Origin: Pseudomonas typographi
GTDB lineage: Bacteria; Pseudomonadota; Gammaproteobacteria; Pseudomonadales; Pseudomonadaceae
Length of the DNA: 64,000 nucleotides
Direction: 5' to 3'
Assembly: GCF_014694385.1 (NCBI RefSeq)
Contig: NZ_JAAOCA010000004.1
Coordinates: forward strand, 163,061 to 227,060
Part shown: positions 47,737 through 56,578 of the stretch, piece by piece
Layout: each line of letters opens with the position of its first letter
Position numbering within the stretch: the first letter of the stretch is position 1
The notes under the pieces: generated by a model
The model's input: only the letters and a program-made list of their open reading frames with translations
Databases searched by the model: none
Told to the model about the DNA's origin: nothing
Program-made: the position numbers and the translations under genes

Positions 47737-49806
47737 TCATTGCTGGCCACCCAGCGCCTGGAAGGGTGTTTCCTTGTCGGTACGCTCCTTGCGGCCCAGC
47801 GCGGCGATGCCGGTACGAATGGCGAAGTACAGCACACTGAACACCACCAGCAAGAACAACACCGTGAGCGTAGCGTTGGTGTAGGCATTGAACACCACCT
47901 GCTGCATTTGCTCCACGCTCTTGGCTGGGGCCAGCAGTTGGCCGGCCGCCAGGGCTTCGTTGTACTTCTTGGCCAGCGCCAGGAAGCCCACCGCCGGGCT
48001 TGGGTCCAGCAGCTTGATCAAGCCTGCGGCCGTAGTGCAAACCAGCAACCACAGTGCCGGCAAGAGGGTTACCCAGAGGTAGCGCTCGCGCTTCATTTTG
48101 ATCAACACCACGGTCCCGAGCATCAAGGCGATACCCGCGAGCATTTGGTTGGAGATACCGAACAATGGCCAAAGCGTATTGATGCCGCCCAGCGGGTCTA
48201 CTACGCCTTGGTATAGCAAGTAACCCCACAAAGCCACGCAGCCGGCCGTGCCAAGCAGGTTGGCGCCCCATGATTCGGTACTCCGCAGGGCCGGCACGAA
48301 TGCGCCGAGTAGGTCTTGCAGCATGAAACGCCCAGCACGGGTACCGGCGTCTACCGCCGTGAGGATGAACAACGCCTCGAACAGAATCGCAAAGTGGTAC
48401 CAGAACGCCATGGTGTTTTTGCCGGGTAGCACGTGGTGCAAAATTTGCGCGATGCCCACGGCCAGCGTAGGCGCCCCCCCGGCACGGGCCAGGATGGTGT
48501 GCTCGCCGATGTCGTTGGCCACCGCCTGCAGTGCATCCGGCGTAATCATGAAGCCCCAGCTGCTGACCGCGGCCGCCACCGCGTTGATGTCGCTACCCAC
48601 CACCGCGGCGGGGCTGTTCATGGCGAAGTACACACCCGGTTCGATCACCGAGGCGGCGACCATGGCCATCACCGCCACGAACGATTCCACCAGCATGCCG
48701 CCGTAACCGATGTAGCGGGCGTTGACTTCGTTGTCCAACAGCTTGGGCGTGGTGCCCGAGGCGATCAATGCGTGGAAGCCCGACACCGCGCCGCAGGCGA
48801 TGGTGATGAACAAGAACGGGAACAGCGTGCCTTTCCACACCGGGCCGGTGCCGTCGGCGAACTGGGTGAGGGCCGGCATCTTGAGTTCGGGCATGGTGAC
48901 CAGAATGCCGATGGCCAGGGCGATGATGGTGCCGATTTTAAGGAAGGTCGACAGATAATCCCGCGGCGCCAGCACCAGCCACACCGGCAGCACGGCGGCG
49001 ACGAAGCCATAGCCGATCAACATCCAGGTGATCTGCACGCCGGTGAAGGTGAAGGCCTTGGCCCACACCGGGTCTGCGGCCACTTGCCCGCCGAGGTAGA
49101 TCGACGCCAGCAACAGCACCACGCCCACCAGCGAGATTTCACCAATGCGGCCGGGGCGGATGTAGCGCATGTAAACGCCCATGAGCATGGCGATCGGGAT
49201 GGTCGCCATCACCGTGAACACGCCCCATGGGCTTTCGGCCAGGGCCTTGACCACGATCAGGGCGAGCACCGCGAGGATGATGATCATGATCAAAAAGCAG
49301 CCGAACAGCGCGATGGTGCCCGCCACCTGGCCCATTTCCTCACGGACCATGTCGCCGAGGGAACGCCCGTTGCGGCGGGTAGACAAGAACAGTACGACGA
49401 AATCCTGCACGGCGCCGGCGAACACCACCCCGGCGATCAGCCAAAGGGTGCCGGGCAGGTAGCCCATTTGCGCGGCCAATACGGGCCCGACCAGCGGGCC
49501 GGCACCGGCGATGGCTGCAAAGTGGTGGCCAAAGAGAATGTGCTTGTTGGTCGGTACGTAGTCCAGGCCATCGTTGTTGATAACGGCCGGGGTGGCGCGG
49601 TGAGGGTCCAGTTGCATCACTTTGTTGGCGATGAACAGGCTGTAGTAACGGTAGGCAACCAGGTAAAGCGCCACCGAAGCGACCACGATCCACAAGGCAT
49701 TGACGGTTTCGCCCCGGCGCAGGGCGACCACTCCCAGGGCGCACGCCCCTATGGCGGCCAAGGCAAGCCATGGCAAATGGCGGGCCGGGCTAGTAGTGTT
49801 GTTCAT
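47737..49806 (-). CDS. cstA: Carbon-starvation/pyruvate transporter CstA
   Basis: Inner-membrane transporter of the CstA family (peptides or pyruvate). The 689-residue protein has many hydrophobic segments and the conserved GHHFAAIAGAGPLVGPVLAA, VQDFVVLFLSTRRNGRSLGDM and SGFHALIASGTTPK. It heads the cstA-yjiX-yjiA operon. It reads divergently from the PilZ gene across 179 bases, in which I did not find a clear promoter motif. Substrate specificity between pyruvate and peptides cannot be told from sequence. Confidence 0.93.
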   Translation of the reverse strand: MNNTTSPARHLPWLALAAIGACALGVVALRRGETVNALWIVVASVALYLVAYRYYSLFIANKVMQLDPHRATPAVINNDGLDYVPTNKHILFGHHFAAIAGAGPLVGPVLAAQMGYLPGTLWLIAGVVFAGAVQDFVVLFLSTRRNGRSLGDMVREEMGQVAGTIALFGCFLIMIIILAVLALIVVKALAESPWGVFTVMATIPIAMLMGVYMRYIRPGRIGEISLVGVVLLLASIYLGGQVAADPVWAKAFTFTGVQITWMLIGYGFVAAVLPVWLVLAPRDYLSTFLKIGTIIALAIGILVTMPELKMPALTQFADGTGPVWKGTLFPFLFITIACGAVSGFHALIASGTTPKLLDNEVNARYIGYGGMLVESFVAVMAMVAASVIEPGVYFAMNSPAAVVGSDINAVAAAVSSWGFMITPDALQAVANDIGEHTILARAGGAPTLAVGIAQILHHVLPGKNTMAFWYHFAILFEALFILTAVDAGTRAGRFMLQDLLGAFVPALRSTESWGANLLGTAGCVALWGYLLYQGVVDPLGGINTLWPLFGISNQMLAGIALMLGTVVLIKMKRERYLWVTLLPALWLLVCTTAAGLIKLLDPSPAVGFLALAKKYNEALAAGQLLAPAKSVEQMQQVVFNAYTNATLTVLFLLVVFSVLYFAIRTGIAALGRKERTDKETPFQALGGQQ

Positions 49807-49985
49807 ATTATTTTTATCCAGCGTATGGGTTTTGGAAGGCCACCGGCTGAGTCTAGCCAGAATTCAAGTAAATCTCACCCCCAACCATGGTCTAGCGCGG
49901 CTGCGGGGCGCCTTATGCGCCAGTGTGCCCAGAGCCGGCGCGCTGGCCGACTGGTCTATAGTCCAGGTACGCTCAGGAGTGTTAC

Positions 49986-50345
49986 ATGACCGACGAACGC
50001 CGCCGCTTCATCCGCATACCTTTCGACGCCCACACCCTGATCGCCCAGGGCGGGACCACTTGGCCCGTGCAACTGCTGGACGTGTCGCTCAAGGGCTTGC
50101 TGGTGGAACGCCCGGAGGACTGGGCCGGCGACCCGGCGCAGCCGTTCGGGGTGCAAATCGACCTGGGCGAGCAGGTTACGGTGAAGATGGAGGTGTGGCT
50201 CAAGCACGAAGAAGCCGAGCGGCTGGGCTTTCAGTGCGGCCATATCGACCTGGACTCCGCCAGCCACCTGCGCCGGTTGGTAGAACTGAACTTGGGCGAT
50301 GCGGCGCAATTGGAACGGGAGTTGGCGGCCCTGCTGCGCGCCTAG
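49986..50345 (+). CDS. Stand-alone PilZ-domain protein (c-di-GMP binding)
   Basis: A 119-residue protein consisting mainly of one PilZ domain. The c-di-GMP-binding signature is present: RRFIR near residue 6 and DVSLKG about 25 residues later. The C-terminal part is helical (RRLVELNLGDAAQLERELAALLRA). It is probably a cytoplasmic c-di-GMP receptor; its target is unknown. The TAG stop lies in the CTAG border of the neighbouring MITE-like element. Confidence 0.9.
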   Translation: MTDERRRFIRIPFDAHTLIAQGGTTWPVQLLDVSLKGLLVERPEDWAGDPAQPFGVQIDLGEQVTVKMEVWLKHEEAERLGFQCGHIDLDSASHLRRLVELNLGDAAQLERELAALLRA

Positions 50346-50508
50346 TGTGGTGTTCCAGACGTTCGCACAAGCCTTGACGCGTGAATGTTGCTGTCGGGCA
50401 AGGCGCCATAACGCGCCATAGCAGGGCTATGGCGCGGCGCGGCAACGCCGCCCGGCAGCAAAAAGGCACCGCCAAATGGTGCAGCCAACTTCTGAAACAC
50501 CAAACTAG
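50342..50508. mobile_element. Second MITE-like element, CTAG termini, different family
   Basis: The left end CTAGTGTGGTGTTCCAGA (50342-50359) and the reverse complement of the right end, CTAGTTTGGTGTTTCAGA (50508-50491), match at 16 of 18 positions. The 167-base element has no coding capacity and contains GC-rich internal inverted repeats (around GCGCCATAACGCGCCATAGCA). CTAG at both borders suggests a target duplication. The left border is the PilZ stop codon. Confidence 0.75.
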
Positions 50509-50511
50509 GGC

Positions 50512-51192
50512 TCACGGGAACGGCGGCAGGCCCCACGCCTGGGGTTCGAAGGCCAGCAAACTGCCCAAGCGGCCATCGGCGTGGGTGTATTTCTCCGGGT
50601 CCATGGCCGAATCCGGCACTGCCAATGCGTACATACCGGCGGCCTTGGCGGCGGTTACCCCGAACGGGGAATCCTCGAACACCAGGCAAGCGGCCGGGGG
50701 CACCCCCAACCGCCGTGCGGCGGTCAGAAAGATATCCGGTGCCGGCTTGGCGGCGGTCACTTCAGGGTCGTCCGCGGTTACGATGGTATCGAACAGCGAG
50801 AACCACCCCTGGTGGCCTTGGGTCTTCAGCGCGAAGTAGGCGCTTGACGAACTGGTGCCCACCGCCACCGGCACACCGTGGGCCTTCAGGTGCCGAACCA
50901 GCGCCTCGGCCCCTGCCATGGCCATGGCGGCGGGGAAGCGCTCGACCATCAGCGGCTTGCGCACCTCCAGGAACTCATCGACGCTGATCGGCAGGCCCAG
51001 CGCCTCCACCACATAGGTGGCCAAGTCACGGGCACCGCGGCCGATGATGTGCTGCTTGTGCTCCCAGCCGAAGGTTTTGCCGTAGCGGCCCGCGATGATC
51101 TGGGTGACTTCGGTGTAGATGCCTTCGGTGTCGAGCAATAGGCCGTCCATGTCGAAGATGACGGCTTTGATAGCGGGGATGGAATGGGTCAC
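50512..51192 (-). CDS. HAD-superfamily phosphatase
   Basis: A 226-residue haloacid-dehalogenase-like phosphatase of the beta-phosphoglucomutase/DOG1 type. Motif I is FDMDGLLLDTEG, motif II GTSSSS, motif III KPAPDIFL and motif IV FEDSPFGVTAAKAAG; a helical cap lies between I and II. The substrate is probably a small phosphorylated sugar, but unknown. I used the GTG at 51192, where the conserved sequence begins; an in-frame ATG at 51219 would add nine residues. It ends 3 bases from the MITE. Confidence 0.85.
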   Translation of the reverse strand: MTHSIPAIKAVIFDMDGLLLDTEGIYTEVTQIIAGRYGKTFGWEHKQHIIGRGARDLATYVVEALGLPISVDEFLEVRKPLMVERFPAAMAMAGAEALVRHLKAHGVPVAVGTSSSSAYFALKTQGHQGWFSLFDTIVTADDPEVTAAKPAPDIFLTAARRLGVPPAACLVFEDSPFGVTAAKAAGMYALAVPDSAMDPEKYTHADGRLGSLLAFEPQAWGLPPFP

Positions 51193-51299
51193 AGGGGGTT
51201 CCAAGGATAAAAACGCCATAGAACGCTACCCACGCTTTTAGGTCAACAGCAACACATCGTGCACAGGCCGCAGCCAAACAACCCGGCGGATGCCCGCCG

Positions 51300-52313
51300 T
51301 CAACTTTTGCTAGGTCTCAGTGTGTGCTCAAAGGCCTTTAGAGCAGAAATGAAGTCGCTTAGGGGTGGCCTTTTATTTGGATCTACGCTCAGCCCCTCTT
51401 TGAGCATCGCCACAAGCTTACCCTCCACGCCGCTCTGCGCCTGGATCGACGGCGGGAAAACCCTACTTAATATTTTATCTATCCGCTGTGGATCTAGACG
51501 CTTTGCAAACTTTCGAGCAGCCTCTGACCCCTCCTCCGTGACCGTTACCTTTTCGAGAGTAAGCGATTCGAACAGCATGCCCGCAAAACCGTAAACATCG
51601 GAGGCTTTGCCGATTTCGCTTATCTCTGGAAAACTGAAACCGATATATCCACGGTCTTGAATCGAGGTTTTGGTATGCCCGCCAATATCCGACAATATCG
51701 CTGAACCGGCAGCATTAATAAGGATATTTTCTGGCTTTATATCCAGATGTAAATAGCCCAACTGATGTAAATGCTCCAGCCCCTGCGCCACCTCGCGATG
51801 AAGTTTCAACAATTCATGCATCGGCATGGGCCCTGCCTTAAAGTATTTATCCAGTGACGTAACGGCTAGCGGGGTGATTATTTGGTCACGGGTAGTGACG
51901 AGCGAACGCTGCAGGTTCGGATGAGGCCGGTCAGCGGAAGCCTTCAAGGCTAAACGCTCCGCTTGAGATGCAATGCAGGCATCGCTGCTGTCGGTAGGCC
52001 GCTTGGATGCGGCAGAGACAATAATCGGTATGTCGTTCTTCAGTTGCGGACACAGTCCACTGAATGGTAACGCGATACCGACCAGCTTGACCTCACCCCA
52101 CCCACCTTTGCCAATGTATTTTTTCCCGGACTGAGATAACTTTGAATCAACATGAGGAACATTACTGCGGTTTACGATATTAGAAAGCGAACCCGGATTG
52201 TTTCGGATCTTCTTAAGGTTGCTCGACAACCAAAGCCGGGTCTTAGCACAGTTGGGGCTTTCTGCCAACCGGCAAGGTGGGGAGGGTACGCAATGAATGA
52301 CTCTGATTAACAT
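51300..52313 (-). CDS. Orphan protein kinase-like protein, low G+C, probably acquired
   Basis: A 337-residue protein with a complete protein-kinase core: Gly-rich loop GKGGWGEVKLV (about residue 66), a probable beta-3 Lys in VSAASKR, the catalytic loop HLDIKPENIL (about residue 188, HRD changed to HLD), DIG in place of DFG (SDIGGHTK), FPE in place of APE, and SDVYGFAGMLFESLT. The N-terminal 60 residues are Ser/Asn-rich without a signal peptide; there is no membrane segment or sensor domain. The DNA is clearly A+T-richer than its surroundings: bases 51721-51780 have 23 G+C of 60. No partner gene is adjacent. It could be a secreted effector, a toxin or a regulator. Confidence 0.72.
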   Translation of the reverse strand: MLIRVIHCVPSPPCRLAESPNCAKTRLWLSSNLKKIRNNPGSLSNIVNRSNVPHVDSKLSQSGKKYIGKGGWGEVKLVGIALPFSGLCPQLKNDIPIIVSAASKRPTDSSDACIASQAERLALKASADRPHPNLQRSLVTTRDQIITPLAVTSLDKYFKAGPMPMHELLKLHREVAQGLEHLHQLGYLHLDIKPENILINAAGSAILSDIGGHTKTSIQDRGYIGFSFPEISEIGKASDVYGFAGMLFESLTLEKVTVTEEGSEAARKFAKRLDPQRIDKILSRVFPPSIQAQSGVEGKLVAMLKEGLSVDPNKRPPLSDFISALKAFEHTLRPSKS

Positions 52314-52460
52314 AACGGAGGCTCTTTACTTCGAGATGAGTGATAGAGTATTGGGCGAATTCCGATCCTCCAACCTTGCGCTCGGATTATCAGACCAATC
52401 TCAATACTTGTGCAGCTACCGAATAGGAATTCTCCTTAGTCCGTTTCCCCCTTGCCAGGG

Positions 52461-53825
52461 TTATTCAAACAACGCATCCAACGCCTGATCCAGCCGAGTC
52501 ACCGCCACCACTTCCAACCCCGCCGGGGCCTCTTTCGGGGCATTGCCCTTGGGCACGATGGCCCGTTTGAAACCGTGCTTGGCGGCTTCCTTCAAGCGCT
52601 CCTGGCCGCTGGGCACCGGGCGTACTTCGCCGGACAGGCCCACCTCGCCGAACACCAGCAGGCCATGGGGCAGCGGCCGGTTGCGCAGGCTCGACATCAC
52701 TGCCGCCATCAGCGCGAGGTCCGAGGCGGTTTCCAGCACCTTTACCCCCCCGACCACGTTGAGAAACACGTCTTGGTCGTGGGTGGGGATACCGCCATGG
52801 CGGTGCAGCACCGCCAGCAGCATGGCCAGGCGGTTTGGGTCCAGGCCCAAGGTTACCCGCCGAGGGTTGGCCAAGTGGCTGTCGTCAACCAGTGCCTGCA
52901 CCTCCACCAACATCGGCCGAGTGCCTTCCCAGGTCGCCATGACCACGCTGCCGGCGATTTCCTCTTGGGCGCGGCTGAGGAAAATCGCCGAAGGGTTGGA
53001 CACTTCCTTGAGGCCCCGGTCGGTCATGCCGAACACGCCCAGCTCGTTGACGGCGCCAAAACGGTTTTTCACCGCGCGCAGCAGGCGCAAGCGGCCGTCG
53101 GATTCACCTTCGAAATACAGCACGGTATCGACCATGTGCTCCAACACGCGCGGCCCAGCCAATGAGCCCTCCTTGGTGACGTGGCCGACCAAAAACACCG
53201 CCGTGCCGGTTTGCTTGGCGAAGCGCACCAGCAAGGCGGTGCTTTCACGCACCTGGGCCACGCCACCGGGCGCGGACTGCAACTGCTCGGTGAAGATGGT
53301 CTGGATCGAGTCGATCACCATCACCTTGGGCTTTTCATGGCGCGCGGTGGCGATGATCGCTTCGATGGAGGTTTCGGTCATCACCTTCAGGTTGTCTTGT
53401 GGCAGGCCCAGGCGCCGTGCGCGCATGGCCACCTGCTGCTGGGACTCCTCGCCGGTCACGTATAGCGCCGGCATGCGCGCGGCGAGCGCGCAGAGCGTTT
53501 GCAGCAAAATGGTGGACTTACCGATACCGGGGTCACCCCCGATCAACACCACCGAGCCATCGACCAGCCCGCCGCCGAGCACCCGGTCGAGTTCGGCAGA
53601 GGCGGTACTGAAGCGGGGGATTTCCTCGACGCTGACCTCGGCCAGGGTTTTCAGCTGCGCCTGCTCGCCGGCCCAGCCGGCACGCCCGGTGGCCGCCGCC
53701 GGGGCGTTTTCGACGAGGGTTTCCACCAGGGTGTTCCAGGCCCCGCATTCCGCGCATTGCCCCGCCCATTTGGGAAAGGTGGCGCCGCACTCGGTGCAGC
53801 CATACATGCGCTTGGCCTTGACCAT
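52461..53825 (-). CDS. radA: DNA repair protein RadA (Sms)
   Basis: RecA-like ATPase/helicase that processes recombination intermediates and supports DNA strand uptake in transformable bacteria. The 454-residue protein has a C4 zinc finger (CTECGATFPKWAGQCAEC), Walker A GGDPGIGKST, the RadA motif KNRFG (AVKNRFGAVNELGVF) and a C-terminal Lon-protease-like domain. It starts at the ATG at 53825 (MVKAKRMYGC). A GTG-type start at 53846 is less likely. Confidence 0.96.
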   Translation of the reverse strand: MVKAKRMYGCTECGATFPKWAGQCAECGAWNTLVETLVENAPAAATGRAGWAGEQAQLKTLAEVSVEEIPRFSTASAELDRVLGGGLVDGSVVLIGGDPGIGKSTILLQTLCALAARMPALYVTGEESQQQVAMRARRLGLPQDNLKVMTETSIEAIIATARHEKPKVMVIDSIQTIFTEQLQSAPGGVAQVRESTALLVRFAKQTGTAVFLVGHVTKEGSLAGPRVLEHMVDTVLYFEGESDGRLRLLRAVKNRFGAVNELGVFGMTDRGLKEVSNPSAIFLSRAQEEIAGSVVMATWEGTRPMLVEVQALVDDSHLANPRRVTLGLDPNRLAMLLAVLHRHGGIPTHDQDVFLNVVGGVKVLETASDLALMAAVMSSLRNRPLPHGLLVFGEVGLSGEVRPVPSGQERLKEAAKHGFKRAIVPKGNAPKEAPAGLEVVAVTRLDQALDALFE

Positions 53826-54003
53826 GGAACAACCCCCGGTTTTCAATGATGGCGGCCATGATAACCCGCTCTCCGGCGGCCTGCGGCGGGCAATTTGAAC
53901 AAACTATTGGGCGATAGCCCGGTCACTGCTCTAGCGCAGCGCACCAGACGAAAGGTTGGATTACACTGCGTGTACACAAATATTTGCTACAGGGGGTAAC
54001 TCA

Positions 54004-54453
54004 ATGAGCCTGCTTCAAGAGTTCAAGGCCTTCGCGGTCAAAGGCAACGTGGTCGACCTCGCGGTCGGTATCATCATCGGCGCGGCATTCGGCAAAATCG
54101 TCTCATCCTTCGTCGGGGATATCATCATGCCGCCATTGGGCCTGGTGATCGGCGGCATAAACTTTACGGACCTGGCCGTTACCCTACGCGCCGCGCAAGG
54201 CGACCAACCGGCGGTGGTGCTGGCCTATGGCAAGTTCATCCAGTCGGTGGTGGACTTCATCATCGTGGCCTTCGCCATCTTCATTGGCGTAAAGGCCATC
54301 AACAAGCTTAAGCGCGAGGAAGCCAAGGCGCCCACCCTGCCGCCTGCACCGACCAAGGAAGAACTACTGCTGGGTGAGATTCGCGACATTCTTAAAGAAC
54401 AAGGTGGTAAGCCGGCGGCGGCGCCAGCCGGCCCGAGCTCACCCGCGCCGTAA
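54004..54453 (+). CDS. mscL: Large-conductance mechanosensitive channel
   Basis: Inner-membrane channel that opens on hypo-osmotic shock. The 149-residue protein starts [22 protein letters not shown]; the first membrane helix follows with the pore region, the second helix is [17 protein letters not shown], and the C-terminal bundle is preceded by a Pro-rich linker. Slightly longer than the E. coli protein through an Ala/Pro-rich tail. GGGGGT lies upstream of the ATG at 54004. It converges on fpr. Confidence 0.96.
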   Translation: MSLLQEFKAFAVKGNVVDLAVGIIIGAAFGKIVSSFVGDIIMPPLGLVIGGINFTDLAVTLRAAQGDQPAVVLAYGKFIQSVVDFIIVAFAIFIGVKAINKLKREEAKAPTLPPAPTKEELLLGEIRDILKEQGGKPAAAPAGPSSPAP

Positions 54454-54470
54454 CCTCCGGCAGGTGGCAC

Positions 54471-55241
54471 CTACCAATAGTTCTCCACCGCCACCTGCCC
54501 GGGCCTTCTGCTCAAGCTCAGTTGCATCTCCCGAGCCTTGAGCAGTTGGCGGGTGTCGTCGATCATTGCCGGGTTGCCGCAGATCATCACCCGCGAATGC
54601 TCAGGCTCCAGCGGCACACCCGCCGCCCGCTCCAGTTCTCCGTTCTCGATCAGTGTGGTAATACGCCCCTGCAACGCGCCAGGGTACCGTTCCCGGCTCA
54701 CCGTGGGAATGAAGCGCAACTTACCGGCAAACGGGGCCAAGTAATCGCGCTGTTCAAGCCCGGCGATCAGTTCACGGTAGGCCAACTCCTTGCCTTCACG
54801 GGCGCTGTACACCAAGAAGATACGCTCGAAGCGCTCCCACACTTCGAAGCCCTGCAGGATCGACAGAAACGGCGCCACCCCAGTGCCGGTGGCCAGCATC
54901 CACAGGTCACGGCCATCGGCGAAGCGGTCCAGCGTGAGATACCCAAAGGCTTGGCGGTCGATCAGCAGTTCATCGCCCACCTGCAAGCGCGCCAGTTCAC
55001 TGGTGAACTCACCGCCCGGCACCACGATGGAGAAGAACTCAAGGAATTCATCGTGGGGCGAAGACACCATCGAATAGGCCCGCCACACCACGCTGCCATC
55101 GGCTTTGGTCACGCCCAGGCGGGCGAACTGCCCGGCGTTAAAGCGAAAGCCTTGATCACGGCTGGTGCGCAGGGTGAACAGGCTGGGCGTCAGGGTTTGT
55201 ACATCGAGCAAGCGCTGGCGGGTGAATTTTTCGTCGGTCAT
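54471..55241 (-). CDS. fpr: Ferredoxin/flavodoxin--NADP+ reductase (Fpr, likely FprB type)
   Basis: FAD enzyme exchanging electrons between NADPH and ferredoxin or flavodoxin. The 256-residue protein shows the FAD motif RAYSMVSSP, the pyrophosphate region ATGTGVAPFLSIL, the NADP region VYSAREGKELAY, the Cys-Gly motif MICGNPAMIDD, and an aromatic C-terminus (VENYW) stacking on the flavin. The start at 55241 (MTDEKFTRQRLLDV) is chosen by homology; the open frame extends far upstream but only antisense to rlmG. Adjacent to mscL as in other pseudomonads. Confidence 0.9.
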   Translation of the reverse strand: MTDEKFTRQRLLDVQTLTPSLFTLRTSRDQGFRFNAGQFARLGVTKADGSVVWRAYSMVSSPHDEFLEFFSIVVPGGEFTSELARLQVGDELLIDRQAFGYLTLDRFADGRDLWMLATGTGVAPFLSILQGFEVWERFERIFLVYSAREGKELAYRELIAGLEQRDYLAPFAGKLRFIPTVSRERYPGALQGRITTLIENGELERAAGVPLEPEHSRVMICGNPAMIDDTRQLLKAREMQLSLSRRPGQVAVENYW

Positions 55242-55352
55242 GGGGCCTCCACGTTCAAGCCGCCTAGTGTGGCGCAAAGCACAGCCGACAAACACCGACA
55301 CCGCGTGTGGAAACCTCGTAGAATTTACCCTTTGCACGCCTGAGCCATCGCT

Positions 55353-56477
55353 ATGCCCCGCTTTGACAATGCCTACGCCCAGCTCGACCTGGTCCGCCAG
55401 CCGGAAATAGCCAACGAGCCGTTGTTCGCATTCGATGCGGCAGACGAATACCTGCTCGGCCACCTGGCCGAACAGAAATTGCCGGCCCATAGCCGGGTGC
55501 TGGTGCTCAACGATGGCTTTGGCGCATTGGCGATCAGCCTGCTCGGCCACTTCGACGTGGTCACCAGCGGCGACTCGCACCTGGCGGCCACGGCCCTGGT
55601 GAAAAACCTTACGCGCAACGGCAAACCCTTCGATGCACTCAGGCTGCTGCCGGCCAGCGAAGCCTTCGCCGGCCAATTCGACCATGTGCTGGTGAAAGTG
55701 CCAAAAACCTTGGCCTTGCTCGAAGAGCAATTGATCCGCCTGCAGCGCCATTTGAAGCCCGGCGCCATGGTGGTCGCCGGCGGCATGATCAAGCACCTGC
55801 CACGCTCGGCCGGGGAACTGCTTGAGGAGTACATCGGGCCCATGCAAGCGTCGTTGGCGGTGAAAAAAGCCCGCCTGCTGGCCGCCCAGTATTCACCCCG
55901 TGACCCGGCTGCGTCGCCCTACCCCACGCGCTACCGCTTGGACAAGCCGGCACTGGAGTTGGTCAACCATGCCAACGTGTTCTGCCGCGAAGGCCTGGAC
56001 ATCGGCACACGGGTGTTGTTGCCGTACCTGCCGCACAACCTCGGCCGTGCACGGGTCGCGGACCTAGGCTGCGGTAACGGCGTATTGGCCATCGCCAGCG
56101 CACTGGAAAACCCGGACGCTGAATACACCTTGGTCGATGAATCCTACATGGCGGTGCGATCGGCGAGCGAGAACTGGCGCACGGCGCTCGGCGAGCGGCC
56201 AGTGACAATACGTGCGGCGGACGGCCTGGTCGGCCAACCCGCCGCGTCGCTCGACTTGGTGCTGTGTAACCCGCCGTTTCACCAACAACAAGTGGTGGGC
56301 GATTTCCTGGCCTGGCGGATGTTCCAGCAGGCCCATGATGCCTTGGTATCGGGGGGCGGGTTAATGATCGTGGGCAACCGGCACTTGAGTTACCACGCCA
56401 AGTTAAGGCGGTTATTCAGAGGGGTGGAACAGGTGGCGGCGAACCCTAAGTTCGTCGTTTTACTGGCCTTAAAATAA
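55353..56477 (+). CDS. rlmG: 23S rRNA (guanine-N2) methyltransferase RlmG
   Basis: Methylates G1835 of 23S rRNA. The 374-residue protein has an N-terminal degenerate methyltransferase-like half (LVLNDGFGALAISLLG) and a C-terminal catalytic half with VADLGCGNGVLAIAS (SAM binding) and the N2-guanine signature LCNPPFHQQ. This two-domain build is shared with RsmC; length and the N-terminal sequence favour RlmG. Divergent from fpr. Confidence 0.88.
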   Translation: MPRFDNAYAQLDLVRQPEIANEPLFAFDAADEYLLGHLAEQKLPAHSRVLVLNDGFGALAISLLGHFDVVTSGDSHLAATALVKNLTRNGKPFDALRLLPASEAFAGQFDHVLVKVPKTLALLEEQLIRLQRHLKPGAMVVAGGMIKHLPRSAGELLEEYIGPMQASLAVKKARLLAAQYSPRDPAASPYPTRYRLDKPALELVNHANVFCREGLDIGTRVLLPYLPHNLGRARVADLGCGNGVLAIASALENPDAEYTLVDESYMAVRSASENWRTALGERPVTIRAADGLVGQPAASLDLVLCNPPFHQQQVVGDFLAWRMFQQAHDALVSGGGLMIVGNRHLSYHAKLRRLFRGVEQVAANPKFVVLLALK

Positions 56478-56578
56478 CTTCTTTGGAAAATATTTTTCAT
56501 CCGATAACTTCGCTTGCATGCTAGGCTTGCTTTCAACTTTAAGCCCGTGCCACGCGTATTGTCTTCGGAATACCTGGA

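Noticed and set aside
47737..49989. Plus-strand frames of up to 518 codons opposite cstA
   Set aside because: His/Gly/Gln-rich translations with no motif are the usual antisense artefact of a high-G+C membrane-protein gene.
52314..52460. Possible hrp-box type promoter ahead of the orphan kinase
   Set aside because: I searched both halves (GGAACC and CCACNNA) on the minus strand and found no correctly spaced pair.
55242..55847. Upstream extension of the fpr frame to 458 codons
   Set aside because: It runs antisense through rlmG and shows no domain. Fpr starts at 55241 by homology.
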